Notes: generated by a model not told the origin, from the letters alone. DNA of 64,000 nt from Pseudonocardia oroxyli (GCF_900102195.1 NZ_FNBE01000021.1:62001-126000); one strand, 5' to 3'; shown: positions 41,169 through 49,308, counted from the first letter of the stretch. Numbers and translations: made by a program.

Positions 41169-42188
41169 CTAGCGTCCCGCCAGGATCTCACCGACGTATC
41201 GGGCGACGGCGTGCACCGCCGCCATGGTGCCCGGGTAGTCCATCCGCGTCGGCCCGACGACGCCCATCCCACCGACGACCGTGCCCGGCCCGTAGCCGAT
41301 CGACACGACCGACGCGGTGTGCAGGTCCGCGGACTCGTTCTCCTCGCCGATCCGCACCGTGACCAGCCCCGGCTCGCGCGCGGCGGCCAACAGCTTGAGG
41401 ACCACGACCTGCTCCTCCAGCGCCTCCAGCACCTGCCGCAGCGACCCCGGGAAGTCCGCCGTGCTGCGCGTGAGGTTGGCCGTGCCGCCCAGGACCAGGC
41501 GCTCCTCGGGATGCTCGACGAGCGTCTCGATCAGCACCGTGGACAGGGTCAGCACGACGTCCCGCAGCTCCGCGGGCGCGGAGTTCGGGAGCTCCGCCAC
41601 CCGGGCCGAGGCCTCGGCCAGCCGCTGCCCCACCAACGCGCCGTTGATCATGCTGCGCAGCCGGGCGGTGTCCTCGTCGGTCACCACCTGGCCGAGGTCC
41701 ACCATCCGCTGGTCCACCCGGCCGGAGTCGGTGATCAGCACCAGCATCAGCCGCGCGGGGGTCAGCTGGACGACCTCCAGGTGCCGGACCGTGGAACGGG
41801 TCAGCGTGGGGTACTGCACGACGGCGACCTGCCGGGTCAGCTGCGCGAGCAGCCGGACACTGCGGCGCAGCACGTCGTCCAGGTCGGTGGCGCCTTCGAG
41901 GAAGCTCTGCACGGCCTGGCGCTCGGCCTTGCTCAGCGGCTTGACCTGCGCGACCCGGTCCACGAAGAGCCGGTAGCCCTTGTCCGTGGGGATCCGGCCC
42001 GCGCTGGTGTGCGGCTGGGCGATCAGCCCCTCCTCCTCCAGCGCGGCCATGTCGTTGCGGACCGTCGCGGAGGAGACGCCGAGGTTGTGCCGATCCACGA
42101 TCGCCTTGGAGCCCACCGGCTCCTGGGTCGAGACGTAGTCGGCCACGATGGCCTGCAGGACCGCGAAGCGGCGTTCGTCGGCATTCAT
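41169..42188 (-). CDS. hrcA: Heat-inducible transcription repressor HrcA
   Basis: 339 aa. Winged HTH at residues ~1-75 (RRFAVLQAIVADYVSTQEPV, SSATVRNDMAALEEEGLIAQ, HTSAGRIPTDKGYRLFVD), GAF-like centre and C-terminal dimer region (SIGYGPGTVVGGMGVVGPTR, MDYPGTMAAVHAVARYVGEI). Represses groE/dnaJ heat-shock genes at CIRCE sites. No TTAGCACTC-N9-GAGTGCTAA site is visible upstream of hrcA or dnaJ here, so its CIRCE targets are probably elsewhere. Confidence 0.96.
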   Translation of the reverse strand: MNADERRFAVLQAIVADYVSTQEPVGSKAIVDRHNLGVSSATVRNDMAALEEEGLIAQPHTSAGRIPTDKGYRLFVDRVAQVKPLSKAERQAVQSFLEGATDLDDVLRRSVRLLAQLTRQVAVVQYPTLTRSTVRHLEVVQLTPARLMLVLITDSGRVDQRMVDLGQVVTDEDTARLRSMINGALVGQRLAEASARVAELPNSAPAELRDVVLTLSTVLIETLVEHPEERLVLGGTANLTRSTADFPGSLRQVLEALEEQVVVLKLLAAAREPGLVTVRIGEENESADLHTASVVSIGYGPGTVVGGMGVVGPTRMDYPGTMAAVHAVARYVGEILAGR

Positions 42189-42322
42189 CGCGGCTCCTCC
42201 CGGTCGTCGGTTTTCCAGTCTAGGTGCTCGGGTCGCGAGCGCGCTTGTGACTCTTGCGTCGGGTCGGCTCAAGGTTGGGACGGAGCTTGCGCAGTCGACC
42301 GTGCGCCCGGTGAGGTGGGCCG

Positions 42323-42883
42323 GTGCTGCTGCGCCAGGAGACGCTCGACGGGATCGCCGCAGGCCGGATCACCTGTGCCTTCCGGCGGTGGGAGCGCCCC
42401 CGGGTGGTGCCGGGGACGCGGATGCGGACCCGCATCGGCCTCGTCGAGGTGACGGGGGTGTCGCGGGTGGGTGTGTCCGCGCTGCGGGCGGCCGACGCGG
42501 CCGCGGCGGGCCAGACGCTGAAGGACCTGCGCGCGCTGCTCGCCCGCGGGACCGGCCCGGTGTGGCGGATCGAGCTGGTCGCGGCGGGCGAGGACCCGCG
42601 GGTCGCCCTGCGCGCGCAGCCGCTGACCCCCGACGAGCGGGACTCGGTCGCCGCGCGGCTGGCGCGGATGGACCGGGTGACGCCGTGGACCGCGGCGACG
42701 CTGGCCCTCATCGACGCCAGACCCGGCGTGCGGGCGCCCGACCTGGCCGCCGAGCTGGGTCGGGAGACCCTGCCGTTCAAGCGGGACGTGCGGAAGCTGA
42801 AGGAGCTGGGCCTGACCGAGTCACTGGAGGTCGGGTACCGGCTGTCCCCGCGCGGCGAGTCCTACCTGCGGGGAGGTGCCTGA
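42323..42883 (+). CDS. ASCH-like plus winged-helix protein, unknown
   Basis: 186 aa, GTG start. The N-terminal half (DGIAAGRITCAFRRWERPRV, VPGTRMRTRIGLVEVTGVSR) fits an ASCH/PUA-like fold, which binds RNA or modified nucleotides. The C-terminal ~70 residues form a winged helix (RPGVRAPDLAAELGRETLPF, KRDVRKLKELGLTESLEVGY). The combination suggests a nucleic acid-binding or translation-linked regulator; no catalytic residue stands out. Divergent from hrcA and immediately followed by a minisatellite array beginning six bases after its stop. Confidence 0.65.
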   Translation: MLLRQETLDGIAAGRITCAFRRWERPRVVPGTRMRTRIGLVEVTGVSRVGVSALRAADAAAAGQTLKDLRALLARGTGPVWRIELVAAGEDPRVALRAQPLTPDERDSVAARLARMDRVTPWTAATLALIDARPGVRAPDLAAELGRETLPFKRDVRKLKELGLTESLEVGYRLSPRGESYLRGGA

Positions 42884-42888
42884 GCGCG

Positions 42889-43234
42889 CGCCCTTTGCAG
42901 TGTCAGCGGATCCGCACGTTTGCTCTTGCACTGCCAGCGGATCTGCACGCTCGCTCTGGCACTGCCAGGGGATCTGCACCCTTGCCCTTGCACTGCCGGC
43001 CGATACGCACGGCCGCGCTTGCAGTGCCGGGCCGGTACGTACGCACGCCCGCCCTTTGCAGTGCCAGCGCATCCGCACCCCTCTCCGAAGTGCGCATCCG
43101 CCGACAGAGCCGCTCTGCCCGCGCATCCGCACACCCTCCGAAGTGCGCATCCGCCGACAGAGCGGCTCTACCCGCGCATCCGCACGCGCGCGCCGCGCGC
43201 CGCACGTGCGGATCCGCTGTCACTGCAAAGGGCG
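42889..43234. repeat. 31-bp minisatellite array flanked by inverted unit copies
   Basis: Degenerate units (CAGTGCCAGCGGATCYGCAC...) begin at 42898, 42929, 42960, 42991 and 43022, an exact 31-base period, then 43059. Next come two copies of a longer unit built around CCGAAGTGCGCATCCGCCG (43085 and 43138). The first 31 bases (42889-42919) recur inverted at 43204-43234 with one mismatch. Non-coding; apparent ORFs through it on both strands are repeat artefacts. Confidence 0.9.
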
Positions 43235-43250
43235 GGCGGGGGCACACCCG

Positions 43251-43390
43251 TTCTCCCGAAGCACCGCCGTTCCACCTCCCACCCGCCCTCCCCCCGCACC
43301 ACCGTTGACCTCCCACGCGCTCTCCCGAAGCACCGCCGTTCACCTCCCACCCGCCCTCTCGGCACACCGGCGTTTCACCTCTCGCCCGCC
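43251..43390. repeat. Second tandem array, ~30-35-bp units
   Basis: Four units of the pattern CGAAGCACCGCCGTTCACCT followed by CCCACCCGCCCTC, with drift (copies near 43257, 43294, 43327 and 43360). Directly follows the first array and ends 15 bases before the start of the RseB/LolA-like gene, so it occupies that gene's promoter and leader region. Confidence 0.8.
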
Positions 43391-43405
43391 AGGCTGGGCC
43401 GCGAG

Positions 43406-44494
43406 ATGGGCGACTCCCGGGTGACGCGGCGGTGGGTGCTGGTGGGTGCCGGGACGGCGGTACTGCTCGGGGCGGCCGCGGTGACCCTGCCGGCGACGGC
43501 CTCGGCGGACCCGGAGGACCTCCGCACACGCATCCTGGCCGGGCTCCCACCCCACGTCGGGTACGCGGAGAGCACCGGGCGGCTCGGGTTGCCGGAGATC
43601 GCCGCGTTGGAGCAGGTCACAGCGCTGTTCACGAGTGTGACGCGGCTGCGTACCCGCTACGCCGGGCCGGAGGCCTGGCGGGTCGACGAGCTGACCCCGG
43701 CCGGCGAACGCGACACCTACCGGCTGGGCGGGCGGGAGTACGTCTGGGACTTCGGGGCGAACCAGCTCACCGTCGTCTCCGGGGAGACGCCCGTCCGGTT
43801 GCCGCGCGCCGCGGACCTCGTGCCCTCCGAGCTGGCCCGCAGGCTCACGAGCCTGACCCGCGCCGACCCCGTCTCCGCGCTCCCCGCGCGTCGGGTCGCG
43901 GGGTTCGACGCCGCGGGCCTCCGGATCACCCCGGCCGACCCGGACACCACCGTCGGCCGCATCGACGTGTGGTGCGACCCCGCGTCGGCCCTGCCCCTGC
44001 GGGTGGAGGTCGCCGCACGCGGCGCGGACCAGGCCCTGCTGTTCACCGAGTTCCGGGAGGTCTCCCTGAGCACGCCCGAGATCACCGTCCCCACGGCGCC
44101 GCCGGGCGCGGGCGAGGTGACCGCCGAGGCCGCGGACCTCGCCGGTGCGCTCCGCCAGCTCGACGCCGCCCCGCCCCCGCCGCGGCTCGCGGGCCGCGAC
44201 CTCGTCCCGCTCGCGGGGGGCCTGCCCGGCGTCGGCGTCTACGGCGCGGGAGTGTCGGGGTTCGTGCTGGTCCCGGCCTCGCGCGGGATCGCGGACCGGG
44301 TGATCGACGGGGCGCCCGCCGCAGGCGGGACCGTGGTCGACGTGCCGGTCGGGCGGGCCGCGATCCTCACCACCCCGTTGCTGTCGGTCGCCGCGCGCGG
44401 CGGGATCCGGCGGGGCGGGGTGCTGGTGGCGGGCACCGTCGCGCCCGCGGTGCTGGACCAGGCGCTGCGCGAGCTCCCGGGGCGGCGACCGTGA
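43406..44494 (+). CDS. Secreted RseB/LolA-like protein
   Basis: 362 aa. N-terminus TRRWVLVGAGTAVLLGAAAV then LPATASADP is a signal peptide with a cleavage site after ASA; the RR suggests possible Tat export. The mature part begins like MucB/RseB or LolA-fold proteins (VTALFTSVTRLRTRYAGPEA, WRVDELTPAGERDTYRLGGR, YVWDFGANQLTVV). Such folds bind lipids or sense envelope state. The C-terminal third (RLAGRDLVPLAGGLPGVGVY onward) is unassigned. GTG at 43421 is an alternative start. Its stop is coupled to an ABC ATPase (GTGA), so it probably serves that exporter. Confidence 0.78.
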   Translation: MGDSRVTRRWVLVGAGTAVLLGAAAVTLPATASADPEDLRTRILAGLPPHVGYAESTGRLGLPEIAALEQVTALFTSVTRLRTRYAGPEAWRVDELTPAGERDTYRLGGREYVWDFGANQLTVVSGETPVRLPRAADLVPSELARRLTSLTRADPVSALPARRVAGFDAAGLRITPADPDTTVGRIDVWCDPASALPLRVEVAARGADQALLFTEFREVSLSTPEITVPTAPPGAGEVTAEAADLAGALRQLDAAPPPPRLAGRDLVPLAGGLPGVGVYGAGVSGFVLVPASRGIADRVIDGAPAAGGTVVDVPVGRAAILTTPLLSVAARGGIRRGGVLVAGTVAPAVLDQALRELPGRRP

Positions 44495-45420
44495 TCCTGG
44501 CCACCCGTGACCTCACCAAGCGGTTCGGCCGGGTCGTGGCCGTGTCCGGGGTGTCCCTGGAGGTCCCGCGCGGCGTCCGGTTCGGGCTGTTGGGGCCCAA
44601 CGGGTCCGGCAAGACCACGCTGGTGCGGATGCTGCTCGGGCTGGTGCACGCGACGTCGGGCCACATCGAGGTGCTGGGCGAGCCCATGCCGAAGCGGGCG
44701 GCGACGGTCCTCCCGCGGGTCGGCGCGCTGGTGGAGGGTCCGGCCGCCTGGGGACACCTCTCGGGCCGCGCCAACCTCCGCCTGCTCGACGCGGCCGGGA
44801 GGGGCCGGGCCGGACGTCGCCGGGCCGACCGGGTCGACGAGGCCCTGGACCGGGTGGGGCTCGGCGGCGTGGACCGCCGCCCGGTCCGCGCCTACTCGCT
44901 CGGCATGCGCCAGCGCCTCGGCATCGCCGCGGCCATCCTGCGCGAGCCCGAGCTGCTGCTCCTCGACGAACCCACCAACGGCCTCGACCCCCGGGGCATC
45001 CAGGAGATGCGCGCCCTGCTCACCGACCTCAACGCAGCGGGCACCACGGTCGTCCTGTCCTCGCACCTGCTGACCGAGGTGGAGGCGCTGTGCACGGACG
45101 TCGGCGTCATGGACCGCGGGCGGCTCGCCCTGACCTCCTCGCTCGACGCGCTCCGCGCCCCGACCGGCCGGATCCTCGTCCGGACGCCCGACCCGGCGGG
45201 CGTCGTCGGCGTGCTCGACGGGCAGGTCCTCGGCCGCGCGGGTGAGCTCGTCACCGTGCGGGGGACGGACCCGGTGGCGGTCAACGCACAGCTGGTGGCG
45301 CGCGGGGTGCCGGTCAGCGGGCTGGTGCTGGAGCAGCGCAGCCTCGAACAGGTGGTGCTGGAGATCACCGGCGCGGGCAGCGACCGGGTGGACCGGGCTC
45401 GCTCGGAGGGGCCGCGATGA
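44491..45420 (+). CDS. ABC transporter ATP-binding protein
   Basis: 309 aa, GTG start. Walker A LLGPNGSGKTTLVRMLLGL, signature YSLGMRQRLGIAAAI, Walker B ELLLLDEPTNGLDPRG and H-loop VLSSHLLTEVEALC. The DrrA/CcmA-type extension after residue ~220 (DRGRLALTSSLDALRAPTGR) marks an exporter ATPase of the ABC-2 class. Translation is coupled to both neighbours (GTGA upstream, ATGA downstream). Confidence 0.93.
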   Translation: MILATRDLTKRFGRVVAVSGVSLEVPRGVRFGLLGPNGSGKTTLVRMLLGLVHATSGHIEVLGEPMPKRAATVLPRVGALVEGPAAWGHLSGRANLRLLDAAGRGRAGRRRADRVDEALDRVGLGGVDRRPVRAYSLGMRQRLGIAAAILREPELLLLDEPTNGLDPRGIQEMRALLTDLNAAGTTVVLSSHLLTEVEALCTDVGVMDRGRLALTSSLDALRAPTGRILVRTPDPAGVVGVLDGQVLGRAGELVTVRGTDPVAVNAQLVARGVPVSGLVLEQRSLEQVVLEITGAGSDRVDRARSEGPR

Positions 45421-46247
45421 TCCTCGTCGAGCTGCGGTTGATGCTGCGCAAGCGGCGGGTGTGGCTGTGTTGGCTGCTGCTGTGCGCGCTGCCGACGCTG
45501 GTCGCGGTCCTGCTCGCGACCACCCGGCTGGCGCCTCCCCCGGGCCGCGGCGGCGCGTTCCTGTCCGCCGTGGTGAGCAACGGGCAGATCTTCCCGGCGG
45601 CGGCGTTGGCGCTGGTCGTGCCGGTGTTCCTGCCGATCACGGTCGCCATCGTGGCCGGCGACACCATCGCCGGCGAGTCCTCGGCGGGGACCCTGCGCTA
45701 TCTGCTGGTGCGCCCCGTCGGGCGGCTGCGCCTGCTGGTCGCGAAGCTCGTGTCGGTCGCGGTGTTCGTGCTGCTCGCGGTGCTGTTCGTGACGGTCGTG
45801 TCCTATGCCGTCGGCGTCGTGGCCTTCGGCTTCGGGCCCGACGCGTCGCTGGGCGGGGGCGGCGCGATCCCGTCGCTGTCCGGGGTGGAGCTGAGCCCGG
45901 CGGACGTCGTGTTCCGGACCGCCACCACCGTCGGCTACCTGGCGCTGTGCATGCTGGCGCTGGGCGCCGTCGGGCTGCTGTTCTCCACCCTCACCGACTC
46001 CCCGCTGGCGGCCGCGCTGGGGGTGTTGGCGCTGGTCGTGGCGAGTGCCGCGGTGCAACCGCTGGACGCCGCCGCGGCGATCGAGCCCTTCCTGCCGACC
46101 GCCCACTGGCTGGCCTGGATCGACCTCTTCCGCGACCCGATCCTCTGGGCGGACGTCCGCGAGGGCGCGCTCGTGCAGCTGGGGTACGTCGTCGTCGCGT
46201 TCGGCGCGGCCTGGGCCAACTTCTCCACCAAGGACGTCACGACGTGA
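45417..46247 (+). CDS. ABC-2 type transporter permease
   Basis: 276 aa with six helices (first at residues ~15-35, WLCWLLLCALPTLVAVLLAT). Typical ABC-2 segment TIAGESSAGTLRYLLVRPVG between helices 2 and 3. With the ATPase and the exported RseB/LolA-like protein it forms a three-gene export unit; substrate unknown, possibly a lipid given the LolA-like fold (inference). The 3' end overlaps the convergent lipase gene by 11 bases. Confidence 0.9.
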   Translation: MILVELRLMLRKRRVWLCWLLLCALPTLVAVLLATTRLAPPPGRGGAFLSAVVSNGQIFPAAALALVVPVFLPITVAIVAGDTIAGESSAGTLRYLLVRPVGRLRLLVAKLVSVAVFVLLAVLFVTVVSYAVGVVAFGFGPDASLGGGGAIPSLSGVELSPADVVFRTATTVGYLALCMLALGAVGLLFSTLTDSPLAAALGVLALVVASAAVQPLDAAAAIEPFLPTAHWLAWIDLFRDPILWADVREGALVQLGYVVVAFGAAWANFSTKDVTT

Positions 46248-47013
46248 CGCAGCCGGCCCCGGTCAGGTCGGTGGGGGCCCGGTCGAGGCCGCGCAGGACC
46301 AGGCCCGCGACCGTGGGGTCCGTCGGCAGCTGGGAGTGGGTCACGCGCGCGCCGGGGCAGACCTGCTGGACCTCGACGTTCGTCGCCCCCGCGAACACCG
46401 CGGTCTCCGGCGGGGTGGACGTCTCGTCGTCCGCGGTGTAGATCGACAACCAGGGCAGGTCCGCCCCCACGCCCGCGATCTCGCGCAGCTCCGCCGAGCC
46501 GGGCGCCAGCTGGCGGCAGGCCTGCGGGCACGCGTCGGGCGCCTGGGTCGCGGCCTGCGCGGCGAGGGTGGTGCCGCCCAGCGGGGAGCCCAGGGTGACG
46601 ACGCGGCGGGCCTTCGCCGCGCCGTCGTCCCTCGCCACCCACAGGCCGGCGACAACGCCCCCGGCGCTGTACCCGACGACGTCGACAGAGGGTGCACCCG
46701 CCGCGATCGCCGCGTCCGCGGCGTCGTCGAGTACCCGGACCTGGGCGCCGAGGTCGCCGGTGCCGTCGCCGACGAGGGTCAGCACCTCGGCGGTGCGCCC
46801 GGTCGCCTCGATCCGGGCCGCGAGCCGCAGCAGCCCGTCGCGGCCGCCGCCGTAGCCGGGCACCAGGAGCACGGTGCCGGGCCGGTCCGGCGCGGGCCGC
46901 GAGTCCGGGTCGACGGCCGGGCCGCCCGGGAGCAGCCGCACCCCGAGGACGACGGCCGCGAGCACCACGAGCCCGGCGAGGACCGCCGCCAGCATCCGCC
47001 GCCGCGGACTCAT
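46237..47013 (-). CDS. Secreted alpha/beta-hydrolase (lipase-like)
   Basis: 258 aa. N-terminal anchor or uncleaved signal (residues ~5-28, RMLAAVLAGLVVLAAVVLGV). Alpha/beta hydrolase core: VLLVPGYGGGRDGLLRLAAR, nucleophile DVVGYSAGGVVAGLWVA (Ser in GYSAGG), TLGSPLGGTTLAAQAATQ, acid region STYTADDE-like LSIYTADDETSTPP, and His in ARVTHSQLPTDPTV. Resembles Bacillus LipA-like and triacylglycerol lipases. Three-cysteine pattern CPQAC and QVCPG suggests disulfides outside the cell. ATG at codon 7 is possible. Confidence 0.85.
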   Translation of the reverse strand: MSPRRRMLAAVLAGLVVLAAVVLGVRLLPGGPAVDPDSRPAPDRPGTVLLVPGYGGGRDGLLRLAARIEATGRTAEVLTLVGDGTGDLGAQVRVLDDAADAAIAAGAPSVDVVGYSAGGVVAGLWVARDDGAAKARRVVTLGSPLGGTTLAAQAATQAPDACPQACRQLAPGSAELREIAGVGADLPWLSIYTADDETSTPPETAVFAGATNVEVQQVCPGARVTHSQLPTDPTVAGLVLRGLDRAPTDLTGAGCVTS

Positions 47014-47047
47014 CGGTCCCCCCGAGGTCGGGTGCGGCGCAGCCCGC

Positions 47048-48205
47048 TCACGCGGGGGCGGTCTCGCTCGCGAGGAGCAGGTCCTGGACCACCCGATCGG
47101 CCAGCAGGCGGCCGCGGCGGGTGAGGATCGCGCGGCCCCCGCGCAGCTCCAGCAGGTCCGCGGCGGCGGCGCGGTCGGCCTCGGCGCGGGCGGGCGCGTC
47201 GAGCAGGTCCAGGTCGAGGCCCTCGGCCAGGCGCAGCCGGAGCATCACGCGCTCGGTGTGCTGCTCGGTGGGGGTGAGCACCTCGTGGTCGGCCTCGGGG
47301 TCGGCGGACTCGGCCAGGGCGGCGGCGTACCGGGCGGGGTGCTTGACGTTCCACCAGCGGCGCCCGGCCAGGTGGGAGTGGGCGCCGGGACCGACGCCCC
47401 ACCAGTCCCCGTCGAGCCAGTAGCCGAGGTTGTGCCGACACCGGGCCCCGGCCGAGCTCGCCCAGTTCGAGACCTCGTACCACTGCAGGCCCGCCGCGGA
47501 GAGCAGGTCGTCGATGAGCTCGTAGCGCTCGGCGGCGACGTCGTCGTCCGGGGCCGGGAGCTCACCGCGCGCGACCTTGCGCGCCATGGCCGTGCCGTCC
47601 TCCACGATCAGCGAGTACGCCGACACGTGGTCCACGCCCGCCGACAGCACCGCCTCGACCGACCCGCGCAGGTCCGCCGTGGTCTCCCCGGGTGTGGCGT
47701 AGATCAGGTCGAGGTTGACGTGCGCGATCCCGGCGGCGCGGGCCTCGCGCGCGGCGTCGACGGCGCGGCCGGGTGTGTGCCGGCGGTCGAGGATCCGGAG
47801 CACGTGCGGGGCCGCCGACTGCATGCCCAGCGACACGCGTGTGTACCCGGCCTCGACGAGCCCGGCGAAGAACTCGGGCGAGGTCGACTCCGGGTTGGAC
47901 TCGGTGGTGACCTCGGCGCCCGGCGCGAGGCCGAACTCGGACCGGATCGTGGCGAGCACCGCACCGAGGCGTTCGGCGCCGATCAGCGACGGCGTGCCGC
48001 CGCCGACGAACACGGTGTCGACGGCGCGGTCGCCCACGGTGGCGCGGGCCCGGGTGAGCTCGCGGCGGACCGCCTCCAGCCACGTGTCCGGCGAGGACCC
48101 GGATCCCTGCAGCTCGGAGGCGGTGTAGGTGTTGAAGTCGCAGTAGCCGCACCGGGACGCGCAGAACGGCACGTGCACGTAGATCCCGAACGGTGGCCTG
48201 CTCAC
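47048..48205 (-). CDS. hemW: Radical SAM protein HemW (heme chaperone)
   Basis: 385 aa, GTG start. Formerly called HemN-like; HemW inserts heme into proteins and lacks the extra Cys of true coproporphyrinogen dehydrogenase. Radical SAM cluster FCASRCGYCDFNTYT (CxxxCxxC), GGGTPSLIGAERLG, TTESNPESTSPEFFAGLVEA, RVSLGMQSAAPHVLRILDRR and the HemN_C domain with GVGPGAHSHLAGRRWWN. In mycobacteria the equivalent gene (Rv2388c) also lies close to sirA. Confidence 0.94.
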   Translation of the reverse strand: MSRPPFGIYVHVPFCASRCGYCDFNTYTASELQGSGSSPDTWLEAVRRELTRARATVGDRAVDTVFVGGGTPSLIGAERLGAVLATIRSEFGLAPGAEVTTESNPESTSPEFFAGLVEAGYTRVSLGMQSAAPHVLRILDRRHTPGRAVDAAREARAAGIAHVNLDLIYATPGETTADLRGSVEAVLSAGVDHVSAYSLIVEDGTAMARKVARGELPAPDDDVAAERYELIDDLLSAAGLQWYEVSNWASSAGARCRHNLGYWLDGDWWGVGPGAHSHLAGRRWWNVKHPARYAAALAESADPEADHEVLTPTEQHTERVMLRLRLAEGLDLDLLDAPARAEADRAAAADLLELRGGRAILTRRGRLLADRVVQDLLLASETAPA

Positions 48206-48246
48206 CCCACCAGGCTACGGAACCGCGGCCGCCCGCAGCGGGCCGG

Positions 48247-48927
48247 TCAGCGGCCGAGCGCCCCCGCGCGGGCGCGCGCCTGCGCGGCCAGGTCCCGGGC
48301 ATCCTGACGGCGGCGGTCCGCCTCGGCCCTGACCTGCGCCACCTCACGACGCACCTCGGCCCGGATCTGCGGCCCGAGCGCACGCGGATCGACCACGGCC
48401 GGCTCCTGCAGCGGCGCAGGCGGCTCGGTCGGTGCGGTCGGTGCGGTCGGTGCGGTCGGTGCGGTCGGTGCGGCCTGCGGGGCCGGCACGGCCGCCGGGG
48501 CCTGCGCGGCGGGGGGCGCCGCCTGCGGTGGTGCGGGCGGGTCGGCGGCCGGGCCGACACCCCCGGACCCGGTCGCCGCGGCGGCGCTCGCGGCGTGCGA
48601 CGCGACCGGTCCCGGACCGTGCCCTGCCGAACCGCCGGAGAGCTCGGAGTCGCCTTCCGGCGCCGGGGCGGGCGGTACGGGGGCGGGCGTGATCGTCGGC
48701 ACGGGGATCACCGGCGACGCCGTCGGCTCGGCGGGCAGCGCCACCGCAGCAGGCCGTTCGGTGCGCTCGTGCGCCACGATCGCCCATCCCGCCGCCCCGC
48801 CGATCCCGAGGATCCCCACGAGCGCGAGCACGGTCAGCAGCCCGCGCCGCGCGGTCCCGCGCTCGCCGGTGGCCTGCAGCAACGCGGCGACGGGCGTGCG
48901 TCCGCCTCCCGGTGTGTGCCGCGCCAT
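48247..48927 (-). CDS. Single-pass membrane protein with Pro/Ala-rich repeats
   Basis: 226 aa. Cytoplasmic N-terminus (residues 1-29), membrane helix (residues ~30-50, LLTVLALVGILGIGGAAGWA), then a long Pro/Ala-rich extracytoplasmic stretch with TAP repeats (TAPTAPTAPTAPTEPP) and a C-terminal Arg/Glu/Ala helix (RAEVRREVAQVRAEADRRRQ) that probably coils. No enzymatic domain. Likely spans the cell wall; role unknown. The 300 bases upstream contain at most a short ORF (49032-49178). Confidence 0.68.
   Translation of the reverse strand: MARHTPGGGRTPVAALLQATGERGTARRGLLTVLALVGILGIGGAAGWAIVAHERTERPAAVALPAEPTASPVIPVPTITPAPVPPAPAPEGDSELSGGSAGHGPGPVASHAASAAAATGSGGVGPAADPPAPPQAAPPAAQAPAAVPAPQAAPTAPTAPTAPTAPTEPPAPLQEPAVVDPRALGPQIRAEVRREVAQVRAEADRRRQDARDLAAQARARAGALGR
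48427..48471. repeat. 9-bp coding microsatellite (five copies)
   Basis: GGTCGGTGC repeats five times without change in frame, encoding the Thr-Ala-Pro repeats of the membrane protein on the minus strand. Copy number changes would keep the frame and only lengthen or shorten the stalk. Confidence 0.88.
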
Positions 48928-49031
48928 GCCGCTCCGTCCGCTGCTGCGTTCACCCTGTCGGGCAGACCCTGACACAGCGATCGGACCAGCGCACTCCGCT
49001 CTTCGGGGGCGCTCGGAGTGGGCGGAACCCG

Positions 49032-49178
49032 TCAGCCGAAGAGCCCGGGGTCCAGTTCGTTCACCTTGACCAGCGGGCCGCCCGGTGCGCGGAGCTGCTG
49101 CTGCCTGCCGAAGCCCTCGTCGGTCACCGGGGCGACGAGCACCCGCGCCGGGCCGGGGTGTGAATCCACTCCCAGCAT
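49032..49178 (-). CDS. Possible small protein, 48 aa
   Basis: Reads MLGVDSHPGPARVLVAPVTD to a C-terminus VKVNELDPGLFG. Third codon positions are mostly G or C after the first six codons, and the sequence is not low-complexity, which favours coding; no ribosome site is visible before the ATG and I know no family. Lies between hemW-side genes and the cys leader, on the opposite strand to the latter. The rest of the 300-base gap (48928-49227) shows no other gene. Confidence 0.35.
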   Translation of the reverse strand: MLGVDSHPGPARVLVAPVTDEGFGRQQQLRAPGGPLVKVNELDPGLFG

Positions 49179-49227
49179 GCGGGCACGGGGTGGTGGGTCG
49201 TCCGGACAGCGTGGCACCCTGAACGGC

Positions 49228-49308
49228 ATGTCTGCGCTCACCCTGCGCCTCGTGGCCCGGCGCCATGTGGACCTGCACCGGGTGAACAGCGCCCTCTGTC
49301 GGCGGTAG
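49228..49308 (+). CDS. Putative leader peptide of the sulfate assimilation operon
   Basis: 26 codons: MSALTLRLVARRHVDLHRVN then SALCRR. The core LVxRRHVDLxRxxSAxC matches the short putative leader peptides annotated in front of sulfur genes in actinobacteria (from memory). It lies 93 bases before sirA. The cysteine codon is third from the end, so ribosome stalling at low Cys-tRNA could influence structures that follow, e.g. GGCGGT (49301-49306) with ACCGCC (49318-49323). A second peptide of this type is at 56803-56877. Confidence 0.8.
   Translation: MSALTLRLVARRHVDLHRVNSALCRR

Noticed and set aside
41145..42322. CIRCE element for HrcA
   Set aside because: No TTAGCACTC/GAGTGCTAA inverted repeat was found upstream of hrcA or dnaJ.
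42898..43090. CRISPR array
   Set aside because: The 31-base units are contiguous and degenerate, with no unique spacers, and no cas genes are present.
43085..43235. Protein-coding continuation of the ASCH-like or RseB-like gene through the repeats
   Set aside because: Frames stay open on both strands only because the units lack stops; the translated text is repetitive and unlike any protein.
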